Shown here piece after piece: positions 1-7,341 of a stretch of DNA of 19,395 nt (positions within the stretch are counted from its first letter, which is position 1; every line of letters begins with the position of its first letter). Both the position numbers and the translations under genes were made by a program. The notes beneath the pieces are model-generated. The model was given only the letters and a program-made list of their open reading frames with translations, had not been told where the DNA came from and did not search any database. The stretch covers positions 1 to 19,395 of the forward strand of contig CAMFLG010000010.1 in the NCBI GenBank assembly GCA_945957495.1. Reading direction: 5' to 3'. This DNA is from an uncultured Pseudorhodobacter sp. (GTDB taxonomy: Bacteria; Pseudomonadota; Alphaproteobacteria; Rhodobacterales; Rhodobacteraceae).

Positions 1-92
1 GTGTAAAAGGCGTATTCCTGCAGCCAATAGATCATCGCCCCAGTGGCGAGGGCGAAGATCACGATGAAACCTGCGACGAGTTTGCCATTCAC
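1..92 (-). CDS. Small membrane-anchored protein downstream of glyQ (5' part only)
   Basis: Only the first 30 codons are present; the gene continues past the left edge. It starts with GTG at 92-90, and its GTGA overlaps the TGA stop of glyQ by four bases, so the two are almost certainly co-translated. The visible N-terminus (MNGKLVAGFIVIF...) is one hydrophobic segment of about 20 residues followed by YWLQEYAFY, which looks like an N-terminal membrane anchor with the rest outside the cytoplasm. From memory, Rhodobacteraceae often carry a short conserved protein of unknown function (annotated as DUF6446) between glyQ and glyS, and this N-terminus resembles it. Family assignment is inference from a short fragment and position; no function can be given. 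Confidence 0.7.
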   Translation of the reverse strand, partial: MNGKLVAGFIVIFALATGAMIYWLQEYAFY

Positions 93-1027
93 GGGGCAAC
101 CTCGGCATCGCGCCCGGCCTCTGTCAGGCGGAAGGCGTCGGCGCATTTCTTGGCCAGCGCGCGGACGCGGCCGATATAGGCCTGACGTTCGGTGACGGAA
201 ATCACGCCGCGCGCGTCCAAGAGGTTGAACAGGTGGCTGGCCTTGATGGTCTGGTCATAGGCGGGGTGGGCCATGATGATGGTCTTGCCGGTCTTGGGGT
301 CAAGGGCGGGGAAATCCAGCAGGCGTTGGCATTCAGCCTCGGCATCCTCGAAATGGCGCAAGAGTTGCGCGGTATCGGCGCCGTCAAAGTTGTGGCGGGA
401 ATATTCTTCCTCGGTCTGCCGGAAGATATCGCCATAGGTCAGCGGGATCGGCGATTGTGGGTCGTTGAACGGCATGTCCATGACGTGATCGACGCCCAGC
501 ACATACATCGCAAGGCGTTCCAGCCCATAGGTCAACTCGCCCGATACGGGGCGGCAGTCATGGCCGCCGACCTGCTGGAAATAGGTGAACTGCGACACTT
601 CCATGCCGTCGCACCACACTTCCCAGCCCAGACCCCAGGCGCCCAGCGTCGGGGATTCCCAGTCATCCTCGACAAAGCGGATGTCGTGCAGGCTGGCGTC
701 GATGCCGATTTCGGCCAAGGAGCCAAGGTAAAGGTCTTGCAGATCGGCGGGCGAGGGTTTGATGATGACCTGATATTGGTAATAGTGCTGCAACCGGTTG
801 GGGTTTTCGCCATAGCGCCCGTCGGTCGGGCGGCGCGAGGGCTGCACATAGGCGGCGGCCCAGGGCTTGGCGCCCAAGGATCGCAGGGTGGTCGCCGGGT
901 GGAAGGTGCCGGCCCCGACCTCCATATCATAGGGCTGCAGAACGGCGCAGCCCTTGGCCGCCCAGTAGTTCTGCAGCCGAAGGATGATTTCCTGAAAGCT
1001 TCGTGGTGCTTTGGCGGTGTCAGCCAT
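89..1027 (-). CDS. glyQ: Glycine--tRNA ligase alpha subunit
   Basis: Catalytic alpha subunit of the bacterial alpha2beta2 glycyl-tRNA synthetase, which charges tRNA-Gly in the cytoplasm. The 312-residue length is normal. Visible class II hallmarks: YVQPSRRPTDGRYGENPNR at about 60-78 leading into LQHYYQYQVI (motif 2 region), the DDWESPTLGAWGLGWEVW stretch at 121-138, and GELTYGLERLAMYVLGV at 163-179 (motif 3). The start is placed at MADTAK (1027) rather than an in-frame ATG 90 bases upstream, because an AAGAGG Shine-Dalgarno lies just before it and similarity begins there. The promoter-like pair at 1053-1081 also lies inside that upstream extension. The gene is divergent from the exported protease-fold gene and overlaps the next gene on its strand by GTGA. 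The beta subunit glyS is expected beyond the left edge. Confidence 0.97.
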   Translation of the reverse strand: MADTAKAPRSFQEIILRLQNYWAAKGCAVLQPYDMEVGAGTFHPATTLRSLGAKPWAAAYVQPSRRPTDGRYGENPNRLQHYYQYQVIIKPSPADLQDLYLGSLAEIGIDASLHDIRFVEDDWESPTLGAWGLGWEVWCDGMEVSQFTYFQQVGGHDCRPVSGELTYGLERLAMYVLGVDHVMDMPFNDPQSPIPLTYGDIFRQTEEEYSRHNFDGADTAQLLRHFEDAEAECQRLLDFPALDPKTGKTIIMAHPAYDQTIKASHLFNLLDARGVISVTERQAYIGRVRALAKKCADAFRLTEAGRDAEVAP

Positions 1028-1052
1028 GACAGACCTCTTGAAATGCAGCCTC

Positions 1053-1081
1053 TCCATAGGCAAGAGGCGGCCAAGGGTCAA
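1053..1081 (-). promoter_or_regulatory. Putative glyQ promoter
   Basis: On the minus strand TTGACC (1081-1076) and TATGGA (1058-1053) are separated by exactly 17 bases, about 25 bases upstream of the chosen glyQ start. The -35 matches consensus at five of six positions; the -10 is weak (three of six). The rest of the 147-base divergent gap (1028-1174) shows no convincing plus-strand promoter. Inference from spacing and position only. Confidence 0.45.
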
Positions 1082-1174
1082 TGCGGGGCGGTGGTTCAGC
1101 GGCGATTGCGCGTGCATCCGCCCCCGGCTCTGTTAAGTTTCGGGCAATTGGGCAGTGACAAGATTGGGAATGGA

Positions 1175-2908
1175 ATGGGATTGAGGGTCTTGGCGATCGC
1201 CCTTTGGGCGGCATTGGCATGGGCCGGGCAGGCCGCGGCGCAGGATCAGGCTTGGGTGCAGATCGAGGCGCAGCCGTCACTGGCCGAGGCGCAGGATCGT
1301 GCGCGGGCCTATGCGGCGCTGTTCCCGGATGTCGCGGGGTTCCGGGTGAGTTCGGGCTGGTACGCGATCCTGTTGGGCCCCTACCCGAAGGCCGATGCAG
1401 CAGCGCGTCTGGCGGCGCTGAAACAGGAAGGCATGATCCCCGGCGACAGTTTCCTGAGCGATTCCGGCAAGTTGGGCGAACAGTTCTGGCCCGAGGACGG
1501 CGCTGTGGCGGCACCTGCCCCGATGGCCGCGGCAGACCCTGCCCCCGCCGTTGAACCCACAGCCCCCATCGAGCCCGAAGAAACCCTGCAACAGGCCAAG
1601 GCCGCCGAAGCCGCCCTGACCGACGCGGACCGCAAGGCGCTGCAAGAGGCGATGGCCTGGTATGGCGTTTATGACGGGGCCATCGACGGTGCCTTTGGCC
1701 CGGGCACGCGGAAATCCATGCAGGCCTGGCAAGAGGCGGCCGGGTTCGCGGCAACCGGCGTGCTGACCACACAGCAACGCGGCACGCTTTTGGCGAATTA
1801 TCAGGCCGACAAGGCCGAATTCGGCTTTGAAACCATCAACGAGGCCGAAGCGGGGATTGAAATTACCCTGCCGATGGGCCTGCTGCAGTTCGACCATTAC
1901 GAGCCGCCTTTCGTGCATTACAACGAAAAGGATGGCTCTGGCCTGCGCCTGATGCTGATTTCGCAGCCCGGCGACGCCTTCACGCTTTCGGGCCTGTATG
2001 ACATTCTGCAGACGTTGGAAGTGGTGCCCGCGACGGGCGAGCGCAGCAAATCCAGCGACAGCTTTACCATCAGCGCCGCCTCGGACACGGTGCAAAGCTA
2101 TGCCTATGCCGAGGCGAAGAATGGCACGGTGAAGGGCTATCTGGTGGTCTGGAAGCCTGCCGATGCCGAACGGATGACGCGGATTCTGCCGGTGCTGAAA
2201 TCCAGCTTCCGCAGCTTTGGCGATACCGCGCTGGACCCCGGCCTTGTGCCGCTGGACGCTGCAACCCGCGCCGGGTTGTTGGCGGGGCTAGAGGTGAAAA
2301 CCCCGATCCTGTCACGCTCTGGCTTCTATGTGGATGCGGTGGGCCATGTGATGACCACGACCGAAGCGGTGGCGCAATGTGGCCGCATCACCATTGACCA
2401 CGACACCGAGGCGAGCGTTCTGAAGGCCGATGCCGCGACCGGGCTGGCCATTCTGGCACCGAAAACCGCGCTGGCCCCGGTGGCCTTTGCGCATCTGCAA
2501 ACCGGCGAGGCGCGGATCGGGGCAGAGATCACCGTGGCGGGCTATTCCTATGAGGGCCGCCTGCCCGCGCCCGTGCTGACCTTTGGCACGCTGGAAGAGG
2601 CCAAGGGCCTGAACGGCGAGGCTGGCATTGCCCGCCTGTCAGTGCCGGTTCTGCCCGGCGACAGCGGCGGCCCGGTTTTGGATGATGGCGGTGCCGTGCT
2701 GGGGATGCTGCTACCGACGGCGGTGAACGGGGCAAAGGTCTTGCCGGATGGCGTGGCCTTTGCGGCCTCGGCCCAGACGGTTTCGGATGCGCTGGCGGCA
2801 GCGGGTATTGCCGCGACCAGCGCCACGGATGCCAACAGCCACGCCACCCCAGATGCGCTGAACGCGGCCGGGCTGGGGATGACGGTGTTGGTGTCTTGCT
2901 GGGAATAA
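1175..2908 (+). CDS. Exported SPOR-like / peptidoglycan-binding / trypsin-fold protein, probable pseudoprotease
   Basis: A 577-residue secreted protein. Residues 1-22 form a signal peptide (hydrophobic core, AQAAAQ end). Residues 26-88 (AWVQIEAQPSLAEAQ...GWYAILLGPY) look like a SPOR-type fold. After a Pro/Ala linker, residues 148-209 form a PG_binding_1 module (LQEAMAWYGVYDGAIDGAFGPGTRKSMQAWQ). An uncharacterised middle region follows, then a trypsin-like domain at about 368-545 with GDSGGP at Ser497. Against HtrA-type proteases the catalytic His position (usually TNxHVV) reads TTTEAV with Glu397, and the Asp position (TDLAVL) reads TGLAIL with Gly423, so only the nucleophile remains. Start: ATG at 1175 directly before the signal peptide with a GGGAATGG purine stretch upstream; the open frame continues back to 233 only as antisense of glyQ. 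Likely a periplasmic cell-wall-associated protein; loss of proteolysis is inferred by eye alignment. Confidence 0.88.
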   Translation: MGLRVLAIALWAALAWAGQAAAQDQAWVQIEAQPSLAEAQDRARAYAALFPDVAGFRVSSGWYAILLGPYPKADAAARLAALKQEGMIPGDSFLSDSGKLGEQFWPEDGAVAAPAPMAAADPAPAVEPTAPIEPEETLQQAKAAEAALTDADRKALQEAMAWYGVYDGAIDGAFGPGTRKSMQAWQEAAGFAATGVLTTQQRGTLLANYQADKAEFGFETINEAEAGIEITLPMGLLQFDHYEPPFVHYNEKDGSGLRLMLISQPGDAFTLSGLYDILQTLEVVPATGERSKSSDSFTISAASDTVQSYAYAEAKNGTVKGYLVVWKPADAERMTRILPVLKSSFRSFGDTALDPGLVPLDAATRAGLLAGLEVKTPILSRSGFYVDAVGHVMTTTEAVAQCGRITIDHDTEASVLKADAATGLAILAPKTALAPVAFAHLQTGEARIGAEITVAGYSYEGRLPAPVLTFGTLEEAKGLNGEAGIARLSVPVLPGDSGGPVLDDGGAVLGMLLPTAVNGAKVLPDGVAFAASAQTVSDALAAAGIAATSATDANSHATPDALNAAGLGMTVLVSCWE

Positions 2909-2917
2909 TGATTTCGT

Positions 2918-2941
2918 AGGATGGGCAATATTGCCCATCCT
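2918..2941. terminator. Perfect palindrome between convergent genes, probable bidirectional terminator
   Basis: A 24-base perfect palindrome (arm AGGATGGGCAAT, then its reverse complement) lies 9 bases after the stop of the plus-strand gene and 17 bases before the folE2 stop, exactly where two convergent transcripts end. It would form a strong hairpin in either RNA. It lacks a T-run on either side, so it may act as an RNA 3'-end stabiliser or a dispersed palindromic element instead of a classical intrinsic terminator. Confidence 0.55.
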
Positions 2942-2958
2942 GCGGGTTGGGCTATGGA

Positions 2959-4047
<1,089 letters not shown>

Positions 4048-4061
4048 GGCAGCGCTCCCTT

Positions 4062-4120
4062 GTTCGGACGCAAGCTTGGAATATAGGCGATCTGTGACGT
4101 TTTCCCAAGCCTGTCCGAAC
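4062..4120. repeat. Long interrupted inverted repeat bracketing the folE2 promoter
   Basis: The left arm is GTTCGGAC-GCAA-GCTTGG (4062-4079) and the right arm CCAAGC-CT-GTCCGAAC (4105-4120). The 8-base and 6-base blocks are perfect inverse complements, with only the short insert (GCAA versus CT) differing. The 25 bases between the arms hold the promoter spacer and -10. One arm overlaps the -35 and the other sits over the predicted transcription start, a geometry typical of operators. Because only one arm would be in the folE2 mRNA, a DNA-level role is more likely than a leader hairpin. A role at the end of metZ transcripts is the alternative. Confidence 0.6.
4080..4108 (-). promoter_or_regulatory. 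Putative folE2 promoter
   Basis: On the minus strand TTGGGA (4108-4103), a 17-base spacer and TATATT (4085-4080) give a good sigma-70-like promoter; the -10 matches five of six positions. The predicted start of transcription near 4073 leaves a leader of about 26 bases with a GGGAG ribosome site before the ATG at 4047. Both hexamers lie between or at the edge of the arms of a long inverted repeat (4062-4120). Confidence 0.6.
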
Positions 4121-4141
4121 CATTACGGCGCAAAGCCGACA

Positions 4142-5323
4142 TCAGATCACCGAAAGCGCCGATTTCAGGTCGGAAATCAGGTCGCCCACGTCCTCCAGCC
4201 CCACCGAAAGCCGGATCAGGCCGGGGGTGATGCCCAGCGCGTCCTTCTGCGGTTGCGGCAGGCGTTGGTGAGTCGTGGTGGCCGGATGCGTGGCGATGGA
4301 TTTGGCGTCGCCAAGGTTGTTGGAAATCTTGATGATCTCCAGCGCGTTGCAGAACTTGAACGCGGCGTCCTTGCCGCCCTTGATTTCAAAGGTCACGAGC
4401 GTGCCGCCCGATCCCATCTGCCGCAGCGCAAGGCTGTGCTGCGGATGGCTGGGCAGGCCGGGGAAGATGACTTTCGATATGCGGTCATCCGCCTCCAGCG
4501 CCTGCGCGATGGCAAGGGCGGAATCGGCCATCGCCCGACAGCGCAGGTCCAGCGTGGCCATGCCGTTCAGCATGACCCAGGCGGTGAACGGGCTCATCGC
4601 GGCGCCGGTGTGTTTCAGATAGGGTTCGGCCACCTTGCGCACGAACTCCTTGGTGCCACAGATCACCCCGCCCAGCGCGCGGCCCTGACCGTCAACGTGT
4701 TTGGTTGTGGAATACACCACCACATCCGCGCCCTGCGCCACGGCGTTGGAAAACACCGGGGTGGCAAAGACGTTGTCCACGATCACCAGCGCGCCCACGG
4801 CATGGGCGATCTTGGAAACCTCTGTAATATCAACCAATTCCAGCGTCGGGTTCGACATGGATTCAAAGAACACCGCCTTGGTGCCCGGCGTCACCGCCTT
4901 GCGCCATTGGTCCAGATCGGCACCGTCCACGAAGGTAACGTTCACGCCATAGCGGGTCAGCACCTCTTCCAGAATATACAGGCAAGACCCGAACAGCGCG
5001 CGCGACGACACCACATGATCGCCCGCCCGCAGCATCGCCGTCAGCGCGCCGTTCACCGCCGCCATGCCGCTGGCCGTGGCAAAGGCGTCTTCGGTGCCTT
5101 CCAGCGCCGCGATGCGGTCTTCGAACATCCGCGTCGTAGGGTTGCCGTAGCGGGCATAGATGAATTCATCGTCGCCCGCCTTGATAAAGCGTTCTTCCGC
5201 ACTTTCGGCGGTGGGGTAGGCAAAACCTTGGGTCAGAAAAATCGCCTCGGCCATCTCGCCATATTGGCTGCGGCGCGAGCCCTCATGCACCAGTTTCGTG
5301 CGCGTTTTCCAGTCCTTCGTCAT
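4142..5323 (-). CDS. metZ: O-succinylhomoserine sulfhydrylase
   Basis: PLP enzyme of the Cys/Met-metabolism family that makes homocysteine directly from O-succinylhomoserine and sulfide in methionine synthesis. The 393-residue length is typical. Visible features: RYGNPTTRMFEDRIAALEG at about 57-75, ASGMAAV at 84-90, IVDNVFATP at 181-189 (Asp183 contacts the cofactor ring), the PLP lysine in YSTTKHVDGQGR (Lys208), and the C-terminal SVGLEDVGDLISDL. The start at 5323 has GGAGG five bases upstream; in-frame codons further up belong to the leader. That leader (5351-5450) holds a SAM-II aptamer and an intrinsic terminator, so expression should fall when S-adenosylmethionine is plentiful. MetY/MetB relatives share the fold, but the sequence and the riboswitch favour MetZ. 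Confidence 0.95.
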   Translation of the reverse strand: MTKDWKTRTKLVHEGSRRSQYGEMAEAIFLTQGFAYPTAESAEERFIKAGDDEFIYARYGNPTTRMFEDRIAALEGTEDAFATASGMAAVNGALTAMLRAGDHVVSSRALFGSCLYILEEVLTRYGVNVTFVDGADLDQWRKAVTPGTKAVFFESMSNPTLELVDITEVSKIAHAVGALVIVDNVFATPVFSNAVAQGADVVVYSTTKHVDGQGRALGGVICGTKEFVRKVAEPYLKHTGAAMSPFTAWVMLNGMATLDLRCRAMADSALAIAQALEADDRISKVIFPGLPSHPQHSLALRQMGSGGTLVTFEIKGGKDAAFKFCNALEIIKISNNLGDAKSIATHPATTTHQRLPQPQKDALGITPGLIRLSVGLEDVGDLISDLKSALSVI

Positions 5324-5350
5324 TCTTGCCTCCATGTGGCCCGTGCGGCC

Positions 5351-5385
5351 AAAGAAAAACCCCGAAACCATAAAAGGCTCCGGGG
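5351..5385 (-). terminator. Intrinsic terminator in the metZ leader (riboswitch expression platform)
   Basis: On the minus strand the arms CCCCGGAGCC and GGTTTCGGGG pair over ten positions (two G-T wobbles) around the six-base loop TTTTAT, and are followed at once by TTTTTCTTT. This is a textbook Rho-independent terminator lying between the aptamer and the metZ ribosome-binding site, so it must act as an attenuator. Its 5' arm/loop sequence CCTTTTA (5377-5371) is complementary to TAAAAGG (5405-5399) at the 3' end of the aptamer. Confidence 0.85.
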
Positions 5386-5397
5386 TGCAAACCCTGA

Positions 5398-5450
5398 CCC
5401 TTTTAGCGGAATGTTTAACGTGGCCCGCAATCCGGTAACAAAGCGCCACG
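5398..5450 (-). ncRNA. SAM-II riboswitch aptamer upstream of metZ
   Basis: The minus-strand leader fits the SAM-II (metA motif) consensus known from alphaproteobacterial methionine genes. It has a P1 stem CGTGGC/GCCACG, a loop containing TTACCGGATTGC (the characterised Sargasso aptamer has AACCGUAUUGC at the same place), then TTAAAC and the conserved 3' strand GCTAAAAGGG that folds back as a pseudoknot. It begins essentially at the predicted transcription start and is followed by a terminator. SAM-V shares much of this core, but the taxonomic context favours SAM-II. Recognised by motif comparison from memory, not by a covariance search. Confidence 0.88.
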
Positions 5451-5456
5451 GGCTGT

Positions 5457-5485
5457 GGAATAGCCCTGCAAACCGCCGCCGTCAA
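5457..5485 (-). promoter_or_regulatory. Putative metZ promoter
   Basis: Minus-strand TTGACG (5485-5480), a 17-base spacer and TATTCC (5462-5457). The -35 is strong and the -10 weak. The predicted +1 falls near 5450, exactly at the first base of the riboswitch P1 stem, which supports the call. The remaining gap up to the end of yciB (5486-5581) shows only a GC-rich GGCC-type short inverted repeat after the yciB stop. Confidence 0.6.
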
Positions 5486-5581
5486 CGCCCCAAACGACGC
5501 CCGGCGCGGGAGGGCGGCATCGAAGCCATTGATTCCATCACATTCTTGTTCTGCGATGTTTCACAGAGCGGCCGGGCCAGC

Positions 5582-6184
5582 CTATTCCTTTTCCGCCTCG
5601 ACGCTATAGCGTTCGATCACCTTGCTTTGCGCCATAAAGAACAGGAACAAGGCCGCCGTCAGGCCGAAGGTCTTGAAATCAACCCAGATTTCGGTGCTGA
5701 AAAACCGCCAGATCACCTCGTTGGCGATGGCAAGACCAAAGAAGAATGTGCACAGGCGACGGGTCAGGATCATCCAGCCTTCGGGCTGCAACGGCAGCGC
5801 CTCTTCCATCACCAGTTTCAGATAGGACTGGCCGCGCAACAAACCAACGCCCAGAACGGACCCGAAGGCCAGATACAGCAGCGTCGGCTTCATCTTGATG
5901 AAGCGTTCGTCGTTCAGGTAAACCGACAGGCCGCCCATCACCAGCACCAGAACCAGCGTCATCATTTGCATCTTGGACAGATGCCCGGTCAGCCGCCACA
6001 GGATCGCGGTGCAGATCACAATGACCGCGACAAAGATCGCCGTCATCACGATAAAGCCGGAATAATCGCGGCCCAGGATTTGATAGGTGCCATCCTTCAG
6101 AAACCGGAACCCGGCGAAGAACAGCACGATCGGCCCCAGTTCCAGCGCCAGTTTGACATAGGGATTGATCTTGCGCGGGGTCAT
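5582..6184 (-). CDS. yciB: Inner-membrane septation protein YciB/IspZ family
   Basis: A polytopic inner-membrane protein of 200 residues linked in enterobacteria to cell-envelope synthesis and septation; the biochemical activity is not firmly known. About five or six hydrophobic segments are visible, starting with KLALELGPIVLFFAGFRFL near the N-terminus, then YSGFIVMTAIFVAVIVICTA and MMTLVLVLVMGGLSVYL. Family signatures are DERFIKMKPTLLYLAFG and IANEVIWRFFSTEIWVDFK. The start at MTPRKINPY has GGAG upstream (GGAGCCGCC then ATG); in-frame ATGs further upstream would overlap ftsY or lack a ribosome site. It follows ftsY on the same strand with a 16-base gap, so the two are probably co-transcribed; ftsY-yciB adjacency is, from memory, common in this group. 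Confidence 0.93.
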   Translation of the reverse strand: MTPRKINPYVKLALELGPIVLFFAGFRFLKDGTYQILGRDYSGFIVMTAIFVAVIVICTAILWRLTGHLSKMQMMTLVLVLVMGGLSVYLNDERFIKMKPTLLYLAFGSVLGVGLLRGQSYLKLVMEEALPLQPEGWMILTRRLCTFFFGLAIANEVIWRFFSTEIWVDFKTFGLTAALFLFFMAQSKVIERYSVEAEKE

Positions 6185-6200
6185 GGCGGCTCCTATCGGG

Positions 6201-7196
6201 TCAGGCATCGGCGCCGACAAGCGCGCGGGCAAAGTCTTGGGGATCAAAGGGTTGCAGATCATCAATCTGCTCGCCCACGCCAATCGCGTGAATGGGCAGG
6301 CCGAATTTATCGGCCAGTGCCACCAGAACGCCGCCCTTGGCGGTGCCGTCCAGTTTGGTCATCACAAGGCCCGACACATCGGCGATCTTGCGAAAGATTT
6401 CGACCTGGCTGATGGCGTTCTGCCCGGTGGTCGCATCCAGCACAAGGATGGTATTGTGCGGGGCCGAAGGGTCTTTCTTACGCAAGACGCGGACGATCTT
6501 GGCCAGTTCCTCCATCAGATCCTGACGGTTTTGCAGGCGGCCCGCGGTGTCGATCATCAAAAGGTCAGCGCCATCGGCCTGCGCGCGGGTCAGCGCGTCA
6601 AAGGCCAGGCTCGCCGGGTCAGACCCCTCTGCCGCCGTCAGAACCGGCACCCCGGCGCGGCTGCCCCAGACCTGCAACTGTTCCACCGCCGCCGCGCGAA
6701 AGGTATCACCCGCTGCAATCACCACCGATTTGCCCGCCGCCTTGAACTGGCTGGCCAGCTTGCCAATCGTCGTGGTCTTGCCCGATCCGTTGACGCCCAC
6801 CACCAGCACGACCTGCGGCTTTTGCGGATACAAGGGCAAGGGCCGCGCCACGGGTTCCATGATGCGGGCGATCTCTGCTGCCAAAGCGCCGCGCAATTCA
6901 GAGGTAGAAATCCGTTTGCCAAAGCGGCCCTCGGCAATATTGGCGGTGACGCGCACCGCCGTTTCCACGCCCATATCGGCCTGAATCAGCACCTCTTCCA
7001 GCCGTTCCAGCATCTCGTCGTCCAGCACCCGGCGCGGCTCGTCGCTGCGCCCGATCAGACGGCCCAGAAGGCCGGGTTTTTCTGCCTGCGGTTCCGGTGC
7101 CGCAGCCGGTGCCTCGGCCACCAAAGCCTCTAGCCCCTCGCCGATCTTGTCAGAGGATCGGAACATCCGGTCTTTCAGCTTTTTGAAGAACGACAT
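6201..7196 (-). CDS. ftsY: Signal recognition particle receptor FtsY
   Basis: GTPase receptor that docks the SRP-ribosome complex on the inner membrane for co-translational insertion of membrane proteins. At 331 residues the acidic A domain of the E. coli protein is almost absent; the N-terminus is a short basic amphipathic stretch (MSFFKKLKDRMFRSS). The N domain spans about 55-115 (LERLEEVLIQADMGVETA) and the G domain follows, with P-loop GVNGSGKT at 134-141, DTFRAAA at 164-170, DTAGR at 216-220, DATTGQ at 254-259 and TKLDGTAKGG at 280-289. The start at MSFFKK (7196) has GGAG seven bases upstream; the in-frame ATG nine codons earlier does not. A TTGACT at 7241-7236 may be part of its promoter, but no good -10 is paired with it. 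Confidence 0.97.
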   Translation of the reverse strand: MSFFKKLKDRMFRSSDKIGEGLEALVAEAPAAAPEPQAEKPGLLGRLIGRSDEPRRVLDDEMLERLEEVLIQADMGVETAVRVTANIAEGRFGKRISTSELRGALAAEIARIMEPVARPLPLYPQKPQVVLVVGVNGSGKTTTIGKLASQFKAAGKSVVIAAGDTFRAAAVEQLQVWGSRAGVPVLTAAEGSDPASLAFDALTRAQADGADLLMIDTAGRLQNRQDLMEELAKIVRVLRKKDPSAPHNTILVLDATTGQNAISQVEIFRKIADVSGLVMTKLDGTAKGGVLVALADKFGLPIHAIGVGEQIDDLQPFDPQDFARALVGADA

Positions 7197-7341
7197 CGGC
7201 ACTCCACGCGGGGTAAGGGGCATTGCCCTTCACCTAGTCAATCTGGCGCGATTTTGGAAGGGGCGCGAAAACGCGGCGGCAAAGCCCGTCACTTTGGTGC
7301 GAGGCACTGGCCCTTGGCGTTTGTCCTGCTAATCTGCCGCC

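Noticed and set aside
233..1174. Upstream continuation of the plus-strand protease-fold reading frame
   Set aside because: It is antisense to glyQ, has no family similarity, and the signal peptide plus purine-rich ribosome site fix the start at 1175.
4048..4141. Zur box upstream of folE2
   Set aside because: The AT-rich dyad of known proteobacterial Zur sites is absent; the inverted repeat present is GC-rich and much longer.
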